In this document: positions 1 to 7,041 of the stretch, in pieces | How positions within the stretch are numbered: position 1 is the first letter of the stretch | Layout: every line of letters begins with the position of its first letter | Assembly (NCBI GenBank): GCA_031082105.1 | Contig: JAVHLO010000121.1 | Location: 1-9,051, forward strand | Length of the DNA stretch: 9,051 nucleotides | Direction of reading: 5' to 3' | DNA from: Planctomycetota bacterium | GTDB taxonomy: Bacteria; Planctomycetota; MHYJ01; JACQXL01; JAVHLO01 | Made by a program: the position numbers and the translations under genes | Notes under the pieces: generated by a model | Told to the model about the DNA's origin: nothing | Databases searched by the model: none | The model's input: only the letters and a program-made list of their open reading frames with translations

Positions 1-19
1 CCCTGAACTTGTTTCAGGG
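1..19. repeat. Short palindromic repeat at the window edge
   Basis: The arms CCCTGAA (1-7) and TTCAGGG (13-19) are perfect complements around a 5-nt centre. A sequence of this form is, from memory, a widespread dispersed repeat in many bacterial genomes, but I could not search for other copies. It lies about 125 nt downstream of the activator stop codon. No T-tract is visible inside the window, so terminator function cannot be claimed; the sequence beyond base 1 is unseen. Confidence 0.5.
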
Positions 20-75
20 CCGCAGCCGGAGTGGCGTTGTCTTCAGGCGGGGGACCGACGGCACTCCGCTGCGGC
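19..75. repeat. Long imperfect inverted repeat downstream of the activator
   Basis: GCCGCAGCCGGAGTG (19-33) pairs with CACTCCGCTGCGGC (62-75): 14 base pairs with one bulged C and a loop of about 28 nt. It abuts the short palindrome at 1-19, so an mRNA reading through from the activator (minus strand) would meet two hairpins in a row. There is no U-run after either, so a classical intrinsic terminator is not supported. A 3'-end-stabilising structure or a mobile palindromic repeat are both possible. The remaining 76-144 has no gene that I can support. Confidence 0.5.
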
Positions 76-144
76 TGCGTGCCTTACTACAAACATCCGC
101 GAATGAGGCGGGTCGGCGGAGGCGTGGAATGCGGGCATGGCGTT

Positions 145-1137
145 CTACTCAGGTTTCACCAACCCGTACGCGGCGATCTTGCGGTCGAGGGCGGGTCTGG
201 AGATCTTGAGGACCTCCGCCGCGCGGGACTTGTTCCAGTTCGTGTGGCCCAGCACCTTCTCGATGTAGTCGCGTTCGACCTCTTCGAGCGGGACGAACTC
301 CGCGCGCGTCTGTTTCTCCTTCTGCTGCGGCTCGAGCGCCCCGAGTATCTCCTCTTTCTTTATGGTATCCCCTTTCGCGCTCACGAGCGCGCGCCACATC
401 ACGTACCGCAATTCCCTGATGTTGCCCGGCCAGCCGTAGACGCGCATCGCGTCCACCGCGCCCGGCGCGATCGCAGTGACGTCCTTGCACTCGCGGACGG
501 AGAACTCCTTGAGGAAGAACTCGGCGAGCGGCACGATATCCTCCGGCCTCGACCGCAGCGGCGGGACCTCGATGCGCAGGACGTTGAGCCTGAAGTAGAA
601 GTCGTCGCGCAACTGGCCCGCGCGGCGCATCTCGGCGAGGTCGCGGTTTGTCGCGCCGATGAGCCGCACATCGGTCTCGAACTCGCGGTTGTCGCCCAGC
701 CGGCGGAACTTCTTGTATTCGAGGACGTCGAGCAGTTTTTTTTGCGTGGAGAGCGGCGTATCGCCGACCTCGTTGAGGAAGACGGTGCCGCCCTTTGCGG
801 TGGCGAGCAGTCCCTCGCGGTCGGTCTCCGCGCCGGTGAACGCGCCCCGCGTGTGGCCGAAGAGCTCCGCCTCCTGAAGCGTCTCCGAGATGCCGCCGAG
901 GTTCACCTCGCAGTACGGTTTCGCGGCGCGCCTGGAGGCGTTGTGGATTCCCTGCGCGAGCAGGTTCTTGCCCGTCCCGGTCTCGCCGAGGATCAGGATG
1001 GGCGCGTCGGAGGCCGCGAGCGACTTCGCGTGCGCGAACATCTGCTTCATCAGCGGGCTGACCGCGATGAGCTTGTCGAGGCTCACCTGCCTGCTTCGGT
1101 ACACCTGGCTGAGCCTTGGAGCGTCCTCGATTTCCAT
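145..1137 (-). CDS. Sigma-54-interacting transcriptional activator (AAA+ plus Fis-type HTH), no sensory domain
   Basis: A 330-residue bacterial enhancer-binding protein, which would remodel sigma-54 RNA polymerase using ATP. Visible elements are Walker A GETGTGKN (51-58), the sigma-54-contacting loop GAFTGA (98-103), Walker B GGTVFLNEVGD (116-126), sensor I ATN (162-164), arginine-finger candidates R177 and R183, the sensor II region WPGNIREL (236-243) and a C-terminal Fis-type helix-turn-helix (about 287-326). Only about 30 residues precede the AAA+ core, so there is no receiver, GAF, PAS or FHA domain; the layout resembles PspF. Odd point: the Walker B Asp is Asn (N122, codon AAC at 774-772) while the catalytic Glu E123 is kept. 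The ATG is supported by an in-frame TAG five codons upstream; the Shine-Dalgarno match is weak (AGGA, 10 nt before ATG). It follows the kinase gene on the same strand after 173 bp but appears to have its own promoter. The function class is secure; target genes are unknown. Confidence 0.95.
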   Translation of the reverse strand: MEIEDAPRLSQVYRSRQVSLDKLIAVSPLMKQMFAHAKSLAASDAPILILGETGTGKNLLAQGIHNASRRAAKPYCEVNLGGISETLQEAELFGHTRGAFTGAETDREGLLATAKGGTVFLNEVGDTPLSTQKKLLDVLEYKKFRRLGDNREFETDVRLIGATNRDLAEMRRAGQLRDDFYFRLNVLRIEVPPLRSRPEDIVPLAEFFLKEFSVRECKDVTAIAPGAVDAMRVYGWPGNIRELRYVMWRALVSAKGDTIKKEEILGALEPQQKEKQTRAEFVPLEEVERDYIEKVLGHTNWNKSRAAEVLKISRPALDRKIAAYGLVKPE

Positions 1138-1185
1138 TGTCCGCTCGTCCTAATCATTGGCGCTCGCCGTGACCCTCCGAGGGCT

Positions 1186-1207
1186 TGATGTAACGTATCT
1201 TACATCA
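1186..1207. promoter_or_regulatory. Palindromic operator candidate with CRP/FNR-like geometry
   Basis: TGATGTAA (1186-1193) and TTACATCA (1200-1207) are perfect 8-bp complementary arms around a 6-bp centre. The inner part reads TGTAA-N6-TTACA, the same geometry as CRP/FNR-family sites (TGTGA-N6-TCACA). It overlaps the predicted -10 box of the activator promoter (1197-1202), so a bound protein would be expected to block transcription. A TetR- or GntR-type regulator could use a similar site. No T-run follows, so it does not look like a terminator of the upstream kinase transcript. Confidence 0.55.
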
Positions 1208-1225
1208 GGAGGCGTCACGCTTCAA
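1197..1225 (-). promoter_or_regulatory. Predicted sigma-70-type promoter of the activator gene
   Basis: On the minus strand, TTGAAG (1225-1220, 4 of 6 to TTGACA) and TAAGAT (1202-1197, 4 of 6 to TATAAT) are separated by exactly 17 bp. Transcription would start near 1190, giving a leader of about 53 nt before the ATG. The -10 box sits within the 1186-1207 palindrome. The match is moderate. I saw no convincing -24/-12 (GG-N10-GC type) promoter here. Confidence 0.45.
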
Positions 1226-1280
1226 GGAAAAGCGCCGGCGACAGTGGCTTGGAAGTCGTAGTCAGAATCCGCCTCCCACT

Positions 1281-1343
1281 GCCTTCTGCCTACCGCCTTC
1301 CGCCTTCTGCCTACTGCCTGCTGCCTTCCGCCATCTGCCTTCT
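1281..1343. repeat. Nine tandem heptamers (GCCNNNN) spanning the kinase 3' end
   Basis: Nine consecutive 7-bp units begin with GCC: gccttct, gcctacc, gccttcc, gccttct, gcctact, gcctgct, gccttcc, gccatct, gccttct. A degraded unit precedes them at about 1271-1280. The array starts in the intergenic region and extends about 33 bp into the kinase gene. It encodes the last residues (about MAEGSRQ) and the stop codon TAG lies within it (1313-1311). Heptamer arrays of this sort occur in several bacterial lineages as intergenic short tandem repeats; membership of a specific family was not checked. Confidence 0.85.
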
Positions 1344-4300
1344 GATCTCCTCGAGCCGCCGGACGAACTCCTGTTCGAGCGGCGAGCCCTTCGCGAGCCG
1401 AACGGCCTCTTCGAGCAGCTCGACCGCGCGTTCGAGGCCGCCAAGCGCGGCCGTCGCGACCGCGAGCGTGTCGAGGCACATCGCGGTCTTCATGCTGTCC
1501 GGCGGCTGCAGCGCCCGGCACAGGCCCACGGCCTTCTCGGCCAGTCCGGCCGCGGCCCGGATGTCGCGCCATCGCGCGTCGGCGAGCGTTACCAGATGCC
1601 ACGCGGCCGAGTTGAGCACGTCAATATCATCCGGGTACTTCGCGCACAGTCGATTCAGCATCTCCAGCCCGAGGCCGTACTCTTCCTTCACGTCGAGGAG
1701 GCAGCGCAGCTCTTCAAGCTCCGCCTCCCTCTTCAGCGCCGCGGCGAACGGCATCCCGCGGAGGAACTCCGCAGCGGCGCCCAGTCCGTACGCGCCGCAG
1801 AGAAGCCGAAGGACGACCTGGTCAAGCCGCGCGCGCGAACCCGCTCCGCCACCCCGCGCGGACTGGATCGACTCCTGCACTTCGCGTTTCGATTGCTCAT
1901 CGAGTCGCATCCGCGCGGACAGTTCTTCCAGCAGCGCCTCGACCGCAGTGTCGGGTTCCTGCATGAACGCCTCTGAGAAGGCCGTCGCCACCAGTTCTTC
2001 TTCGCCTTCGCCGGCAGTCCGGAGGAAGAACGCCACCAGGTCCAGGCAATGCGCAGGCTGATGGCGGAACGCCTCGACGATCGGTCGCGCGCGCTCCGGC
2101 CGGCGCGCCGCGGCATCCGATCCGTTCGCGGCGGCTTCGAATGACGTTGCCCTTTCGAGCGCAAGGCCACGGAACAGGCGCGATTCCGTCCACACGCGCT
2201 CCTTCAGCGCGGGCCGGACGAAATGCTGATCGCCCGCCAACGATTCGATGATCGCATCGTAGCCGCGCGCCGATTCCTTCGCCTTGCCGTGCGCAAGCAG
2301 CCCGTTCGCCGCAAGCAACCCCATCCAGGCATTCGCCGAGCGGTCATCGCCGGACCCGGTCGCCGAAGAAGTCGAGATCGCAAGGTCCTCGACACGGAAT
2401 TCACCGCGGAAGTCCATCGAGTTGACCGTGACGATGCAGTCCATCGCGACGAAGAGCTTGCCCCGCGGCAGGTTCCGGCCGAGTGAAAGCTCTTCGGTCC
2501 GGATCGAGCCTGTGCGCGTGTTCTCGATATCGAACCACGCCCGCTCGGCGTCCGGCAGGTAGGTCAGGCGAAGCACGTACGCCGTCCCGACCTCCACCGG
2601 GATATCGCCGAAACCGCCCCGGGTCAATGCCGCGCCCGAGCTCGAAAGCGCGGCGGTCCGCTGCGGCCGCGATGTGATCCCCTGCGACGCGAAGGTGATC
2701 GAGATCGCCATGTCCTCCTCGCCCGGCTCGCCCACCTGCTCGACCCCCTCGGCAGGCCAGAGATGGTTGGCCACTGAGACGCGGAATCGGACGCTCCAAT
2801 CGAACGGGTCCAGCGTAAGGCGCATCGAGAGGCAGAAAGGCCCGCCGTCGTAGTCGACCGGGAACGCGCAGCGCGATACATCGCGCGGATTCGAACGCAG
2901 ACGCAGGCCCTTGTCGGTCAGATCGACGGCGAGCGGGTTATCGCAGTACAGGGGCGGGCCGTGTTCGGCGAGCAGCGCGGTCTTGTACTGGAGCGAGAGC
3001 GCGCCCTTGCACTGTCGCAGCAGCGTCTGCACGAGCTCCGCTTCGTCGGAGCGGAGGAAGGTCAGGCTGCCCAGCTTTTCCAGCGCCGTTCGCGCCTCGG
3101 CCCAGCGGCGCGCCCGCGTCAATGTCCGCGCCTGCCGTATGACCGCGGTGGTCCCGGCCTGGCCCGGGAACCGCCTGGCGGTATCTTCGTACGCGTCCGC
3201 AGCCCTGTCCAGGTCGCCCTTCTCGTAGAGGCAATCGGCGAGCAGGAGCCGAGTCTTCGGATCGTCTTTCCGCGCGAGGAGCGTCTCGAAGACTCTGCAC
3301 GCCTCGCTGAAACAGCCCAATGCCATGAGGTCGCTGCCGCACGCGACGAGCGGTTCTTCCCTGGAGTCGAGCGACGCGGCGTGCGGCGCGAGTGCGGCGA
3401 CGAGCTCCGCTGCGGGTCCGCGTGCGCCCAGCCCGAACACCTTCAGCCTCGGCGGGGTCGAAATCTGGAACAGACAAAGCTCGGGCGCCGGGTCGGCATC
3501 GAGCTGCGCCCATAGGATCGTATCCGACAATGCGCTGAGCACGCTGACCGGCTCGTATGCGTCCTCGTTTCGAGCCTTACGCATCCTGTGGAGCTTTGCG
3601 CACCGGCCGACGCGGGCGTTGGTGATGCACGCCACGATGGTCTCGCCGTTCAAGGCAGCCGCGGCCACATCGCCCGTGCGGAACTGGTTCGGATCTGCAC
3701 GCGAACCGGCGGACGGGTCAAGCGCCTCGGTCGCCGAGAACCCGTCCGGGCCGATCACGCAGCTCTGTACGCCAAGCGGGAGACATGACTCGGTCGTCCC
3801 CTGCTTGAACGCAGTGTAACTCGCATCCTCGCCGTGCGAGATGTAGAGCGTATCGCTGCGCAGCGGGTCGCTCGAAAGCCGGACACAGTTTCCCGACGTC
3901 CTCTTCGCAAGCTGCGCAAGCGGCCTGAGCCGGCCGCTGACGTGGTCGGGTTTCGCGAGCCCGATGAAGTACCCGCCGTACGCGCCGACGGCCATGACCA
4001 CTTCGGCCCCGGGCTCGGCCGCGACAAAGTCGCCTGTCTCGAGGTCGACGATGTCGTTGCCGACGGGCTCTCTCACGAGCAGACCTAACCCTTTGTCCTC
4101 TGCGTAGGAGTATGCGCGGAACTCGCGCAGGAAGTAGCCGAGCCCCACGCACAGTTCGACGCGGCCGTCGCCGTCGACGTCGGCGGTCTTCAATGCTGTG
4201 CAGAACGCCGGGCACGGGTCGCTCGACCGCTGGACAAGCGAGTTTCCCTCGCGCTCGAATACGGCGACGGCGCCTTCGGTCTTCTCGGGCATAGCCCATG

Positions 4301-6836
4301 CGAGCGCGACCTCGTTCCGTCCGTCGCCGTCCAGGTCTGCGACCGCCGCGGCGAACGCGATGGTGCCCGATTCGCCGGGCGCGGGTTTCCGGACTGTCGC
4401 GGTGCCGACCGTCACCGGGCCTCCCCGCGCGTAGTTCACAGCCTGCATCACACTGCTCTGCCCGACCGTGATGATCTCATCGGTGCCGTCCATGTCCACG
4501 TCGCCGGCCGCAAGCGGGAAGGCGCCGATCTCGAAGCTCTTCATGGGAAGCAGCGCGGAATACACTTCGAGCGCCTCGGCAGCATACGCGCGCTCTTCGC
4601 GCGCGAGCCCGCGGTCATTTGCGGCCTTCTCGAGCCATGGGGTTGCCTCCTCGAACTGTTCCATGGCCTCGAGGCACCGCGCAAGCCCGAAGGCCGCATG
4701 GCCGGCGGCCGGCGTACCCTTGTACCTTATGAGCACTTTGGCGAACGCGTCGCGCGCATGCTGGACTTTTCCCGTCTTGAACAGGAGCCACCCGAGCCGG
4801 TCGAGCGCCTCGGCCGCGTGGGCGGAGGCTCTGCCGCCCTCCTCGTGAACCGCCTCGTAGTAGGCGCGCGCGCACGCGCCGATCTCCTGCTCGGCCTCGC
4901 TCGACACCCGGCGCGCGTCGGCGAGCAGGAACGCCGCCTCGACGAGCGGCAGCCTGTACCGCGCGAACGCCTCCGCGAGCCGCGGGATTCGCCGCAGTTC
5001 GCCCGGGAAGGCGAGCTGCGGCAGTTCGGGGCACGTGCCCGAATACGCGCCGAACCGGTCGAACGCCTCCTGCACCGCGTCGGCGCAGCCGGCGTAGTCT
5101 TTCGAATCGTATGCGGCCTTCGCGCGGCGCATCACGGCGGCCGCGCCCGATTCCACGGCTTTTTTTTCGGAGATCACGGCGGCAAGGAGCTCCTCTTCGC
5201 CCGCCAGCGCGCTCCGCTTCCTGAAGTACGGCGCGAGCAGGCTGAAATACGCGAAGACGAGCGCGATCACCAGAAGACCCACGCACGCAACCATCGCGGC
5301 GGTGCGGTGCCTGCGCAGGGTCTTGCCGATCCGGTAGATGGTGGAGGGCGGGCGCGCGGAGATCGGCTCGCCCGCGAGGAAACGCTCGAGGTCGCCACGC
5401 AGCTCGTCCGCGGATTCGTACCGCCTGCGCGGGTCCTTCTCGAGACATTTCATCGCGATCACCTCGAGGTCGAACGGCGTCTCGGGACGCAGCCTGCGGA
5501 GCGGGACCGGCTCCTCGTCGCACGCCATCCGGATCGTGTCGGGGATGCTCTCGGACTCGAACGGCACGTGCGTGGAGACCATCTCGTAGAGCACGACGCC
5601 GAGCGAGTACACATCCGTCGCGGGGCCGATGAGGTCGGATCGACCTGCAAGCTGCTCGGGCGCGGCGTAGGCGGGCGTGCCGATGATCTCGTCTGATAGA
5701 GTAAGCCGCCGTCCGCAGTCTTCGCGCGCGAGGCCGAAATCGAGGAGGAACGCGTGGTCCTCGAAGTACGGGTTCGGCCGATCCGCGGACGAGTCCGGGC
5801 CTCCATCCTCGGGGGGTGGCTGTGAATCGGCGGCGTCTTCACCCGGGACCGGCGCCGCTGCCGCCGCCGGGTCCGCCGACCTGCCCAGGATGCGCGCAAG
5901 GAGCCGCATCGCGCTCGAAGAGACGCGCTTCACCTCACGCGGGTCGGGCGCCTGGACGCGCCGGCGCGTGCGTGTCACGATGATGTTCTGCGGCTTCACA
6001 TCGCGGTGGATGATACCGTGATCATGGGCGAACTGGAGCGCGTCCGCGATCTGGATCGCGATCCGGCAGGCCCGCTGGTGGTTGATCCGCTGCGTGCGGA
6101 TGATCTCGGAGAGATCGCAGCCCGTCAGGTACTCCATCGCGTAGTAGTGCAGGCCGGAATATTCGCCGCCTTCGATGACCTGGCAGACATGCGGATGCTG
6201 CAGCTTGGCGAGCGCCATGGTTTCGCGCTTGAACCGCTCGACCGCGCGCGGGTCGTCGCCGAGCGATTCGGGCAGCACCTTGAGCGCGACGCGCCGGCCC
6301 AACTGCTTCTGCTCGGCGAGATACACCGTGCCCATGCCGCCCTTGCCAAGGCAGGCGATCACCTTGTAGTTGCCCCACACGCCGCCCGGCATGGGGAGTT
6401 CGACCGTCTTTTTCGTCTTGCCCCGCTCACCCCGAATCGTCTCCTGCGCGACAAGCAGCGCCTCGTGTTCGAGCCAGGAGATGTGCCCCTTGCGGACCAT
6501 GATCTCGCCGATCGTGCCCGGCAGCTCGGTCCTTGCCTGGATATCGAGACATTCGCCCACCTGGCTGATGGTCGCAAAACCGGCGGCGGATACTTCCTCA
6601 CCGAACGACATATCGCCCTGGCCGACCACGCCGAGCACGGTCTCCATGAGGAGCGCCTTGACGTCCGGCGCACGGTCGCGATACATCTCGGAGACGACCT
6701 CGCCGATGAAGCACTTTCCGCCGCCCGCCTCTTCGCGGCGCTTCTTCGCCGACAGGGCCGCCGCGAGCTGCGGCTCCGTGATGATCCCTCGGGAGACGAG
6801 TTGACGACAGAATTGAGTTTCGGCTTCGGGAGTCAC
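1311..6836 (-). CDS. Giant membrane-anchored Ser/Thr protein kinase with TPR, FG-GAP/VCBS-like propeller and jelly-roll-like domains
   Basis: A Hanks-type kinase of 1841 residues. Residues 1-135 carry two copies of a helical motif (about 11-30 plus 42-52, and 108-132, around GEIMVRKGHIS). The kinase domain spans about 157-488: glycine loop GKGGMG (164-169), K186, E205, HRDVKPQN (277-284), DFG (366-368), APE (392-394), DVYSLG (408-413) and the late Arg (about R470). All catalytic residues are present. A low-complexity insert of about 70 residues (288-360) separates the catalytic loop from DFG. One membrane segment follows (about 512-537). TPR-like helices occupy 672-760. A propeller-like region (about 770-1140) has DxDxDG motifs at 779, 834 and 886. 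Further TPRs are at 1164-1225, a beta-rich region, possibly concanavalin/jelly-roll-like, at 1300-1490, and more TPRs at 1500-1835. The kinase part should be cytoplasmic and the rest outside the membrane. The start is GTG, with an in-frame TAG four codons upstream and no Shine-Dalgarno. Substrates are unknown. Confidence 0.95.
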   Translation of the reverse strand: MTPEAETQFCRQLVSRGIITEPQLAAALSAKKRREEAGGGKCFIGEVVSEMYRDRAPDVKALLMETVLGVVGQGDMSFGEEVSAAGFATISQVGECLDIQARTELPGTIGEIMVRKGHISWLEHEALLVAQETIRGERGKTKKTVELPMPGGVWGNYKVIACLGKGGMGTVYLAEQKQLGRRVALKVLPESLGDDPRAVERFKRETMALAKLQHPHVCQVIEGGEYSGLHYYAMEYLTGCDLSEIIRTQRINHQRACRIAIQIADALQFAHDHGIIHRDVKPQNIIVTRTRRRVQAPDPREVKRVSSSAMRLLARILGRSADPAAAAAPVPGEDAADSQPPPEDGGPDSSADRPNPYFEDHAFLLDFGLAREDCGRRLTLSDEIIGTPAYAAPEQLAGRSDLIGPATDVYSLGVVLYEMVSTHVPFESESIPDTIRMACDEEPVPLRRLRPETPFDLEVIAMKCLEKDPRRRYESADELRGDLERFLAGEPISARPPSTIYRIGKTLRRHRTAAMVACVGLLVIALVFAYFSLLAPYFRKRSALAGEEELLAAVISEKKAVESGAAAVMRRAKAAYDSKDYAGCADAVQEAFDRFGAYSGTCPELPQLAFPGELRRIPRLAEAFARYRLPLVEAAFLLADARRVSSEAEQEIGACARAYYEAVHEEGGRASAHAAEALDRLGWLLFKTGKVQHARDAFAKVLIRYKGTPAAGHAAFGLARCLEAMEQFEEATPWLEKAANDRGLAREERAYAAEALEVYSALLPMKSFEIGAFPLAAGDVDMDGTDEIITVGQSSVMQAVNYARGGPVTVGTATVRKPAPGESGTIAFAAAVADLDGDGRNEVALAWAMPEKTEGAVAVFEREGNSLVQRSSDPCPAFCTALKTADVDGDGRVELCVGLGYFLREFRAYSYAEDKGLGLLVREPVGNDIVDLETGDFVAAEPGAEVVMAVGAYGGYFIGLAKPDHVSGRLRPLAQLAKRTSGNCVRLSSDPLRSDTLYISHGEDASYTAFKQGTTESCLPLGVQSCVIGPDGFSATEALDPSAGSRADPNQFRTGDVAAAALNGETIVACITNARVGRCAKLHRMRKARNEDAYEPVSVLSALSDTILWAQLDADPAPELCLFQISTPPRLKVFGLGARGPAAELVAALAPHAASLDSREEPLVACGSDLMALGCFSEACRVFETLLARKDDPKTRLLLADCLYEKGDLDRAADAYEDTARRFPGQAGTTAVIRQARTLTRARRWAEARTALEKLGSLTFLRSDEAELVQTLLRQCKGALSLQYKTALLAEHGPPLYCDNPLAVDLTDKGLRLRSNPRDVSRCAFPVDYDGGPFCLSMRLTLDPFDWSVRFRVSVANHLWPAEGVEQVGEPGEEDMAISITFASQGITSRPQRTAALSSSGAALTRGGFGDIPVEVGTAYVLRLTYLPDAERAWFDIENTRTGSIRTEELSLGRNLPRGKLFVAMDCIVTVNSMDFRGEFRVEDLAISTSSATGSGDDRSANAWMGLLAANGLLAHGKAKESARGYDAIIESLAGDQHFVRPALKERVWTESRLFRGLALERATSFEAAANGSDAAARRPERARPIVEAFRHQPAHCLDLVAFFLRTAGEGEEELVATAFSEAFMQEPDTAVEALLEELSARMRLDEQSKREVQESIQSARGGGAGSRARLDQVVLRLLCGAYGLGAAAEFLRGMPFAAALKREAELEELRCLLDVKEEYGLGLEMLNRLCAKYPDDIDVLNSAAWHLVTLADARWRDIRAAAGLAEKAVGLCRALQPPDSMKTAMCLDTLAVATAALGGLERAVELLEEAVRLAKGSPLEQEFVRRLEEIRRQMAEGSRQ
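5757..5975 (-). other. Low-complexity insert within the kinase catalytic domain (codons 288-360)
   Basis: The segment joins beta-strand 7 after HRDVKPQN to beta-strand 8 before DFG, a connection that is usually only a few residues long. Its first part is basic (TRTRRRV, then VKRVSSSAMRLLARILGRS); its second is rich in Ala, Pro, Asp and Ser and is probably disordered. The serines, and the basic stretch with SSS at 306-308, could be phosphorylation or docking sites; that is inference. The insert keeps the reading frame and leaves HRD and DFG intact, so the kinase is probably still active. Confidence 0.7.
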
Positions 6837-6842
6837 GATTCG

Positions 6843-6871
6843 ATTCTACTATGGCCCTATGGCCGAGTCAA
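6843..6871 (-). promoter_or_regulatory. Predicted sigma-70-type promoter of the kinase gene, leaderless
   Basis: On the minus strand, TTGACT (6871-6866, 5 of 6) and TAGAAT (6848-6843, 5 of 6) are separated by 17 bp. Only 6 bp (6842-6837) lie between the -10 box and the GTG start codon at 6836. The predicted transcription start therefore falls on or next to the G of GTG, which implies a leaderless mRNA. This agrees with the lack of a Shine-Dalgarno sequence. Confidence 0.65.
6849..6864. repeat. Perfect 8-bp tandem duplication filling the kinase promoter spacer
   Basis: CTATGGCC is repeated twice with no gap (6849-6856 and 6857-6864; GGCCATAG twice on the minus strand). The two copies make up 16 of the 17 bp between the -35 and -10 boxes. 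Loss or gain of one copy would change the spacing to 9 or 25 bp, incompatible with normal sigma-70 recognition. Confidence 0.8.
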
Positions 6872-6933
6872 GTATTGGGGGGAGTAACGACAGCGGGTAC
6901 AGACTCCCCTTGAGAACGCCGGCGTCGCCTGAG

Positions 6934-6976
6934 TTCGTAGTAGCGACTTCAGCCGCTGGTCGGACGAGCGACCAGC
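6934..6976. repeat. Adjacent hairpin-forming repeats (probable dispersed repeat)
   Basis: The stretch begins with gttcgtagtagcgacttcag, which resembles a dispersed repeat that I recall from other bacterial genomes. It contains an imperfect stem (AGCGAC with GCCGCT, 6942-6957, one mismatch) and then a perfect one, GCTGGTCG (6955-6962) with CGACCAGC (6969-6976) and a 6-nt loop. The two stems share GCT, so they are mutually exclusive alternatives. It lies upstream of both divergent promoters and is not followed by a T-run on either strand. Confidence 0.5.
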
Positions 6977-7008
6977 CTGCATTGTTCGCGAACCAAGGAA
7001 TGGGGATC

Positions 7009-7040
7009 GTCCACAAACCGCGCCCTCACCGTCTGTGGAC
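7009..7040. promoter_or_regulatory. Inverted repeat just upstream of the transporter promoter
   Basis: GTCCACA (7009-7015) and TGTGGAC (7034-7040) are perfect 7-bp complements separated by 18 bp. The right arm ends one base before the predicted -35 box (7042). The position suits an activator or repressor binding as a dimer, but a chance 7-bp pair in GC-rich DNA cannot be excluded. Confidence 0.35.
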
Positions 7041-7041
7041 T

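Noticed and set aside
736..743. Slippery A8 tract in the activator (and a second one at 5160-5167 in the kinase)
   Set aside because: Both are in the right phase for A-AAA-AAA slippage (Gln-Lys-Lys and Glu-Lys-Lys), but no downstream stimulatory structure or meaningful alternative product is visible. Lysine pairs explain them.
31..1188. Long plus-strand open frame of 385 codons over the activator
   Set aside because: It is antisense to a gene with full AAA+ motifs, and its translation is Arg/Leu/Glu-rich with no domain. High GC content produces such frames.
4698..5696. Plus-strand open frame of 332 codons opposite the kinase
   Set aside because: It is antisense to the kinase TM, TPR and C-lobe coding region. 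Its composition follows from GC-biased third positions, and no motif is visible.
6006..6887. Plus-strand open frame of 293 codons opposite the kinase N-terminus
   Set aside because: It is the mirror of the kinase catalytic and N-terminal coding region and extends across the kinase promoter. No domain is recognisable.
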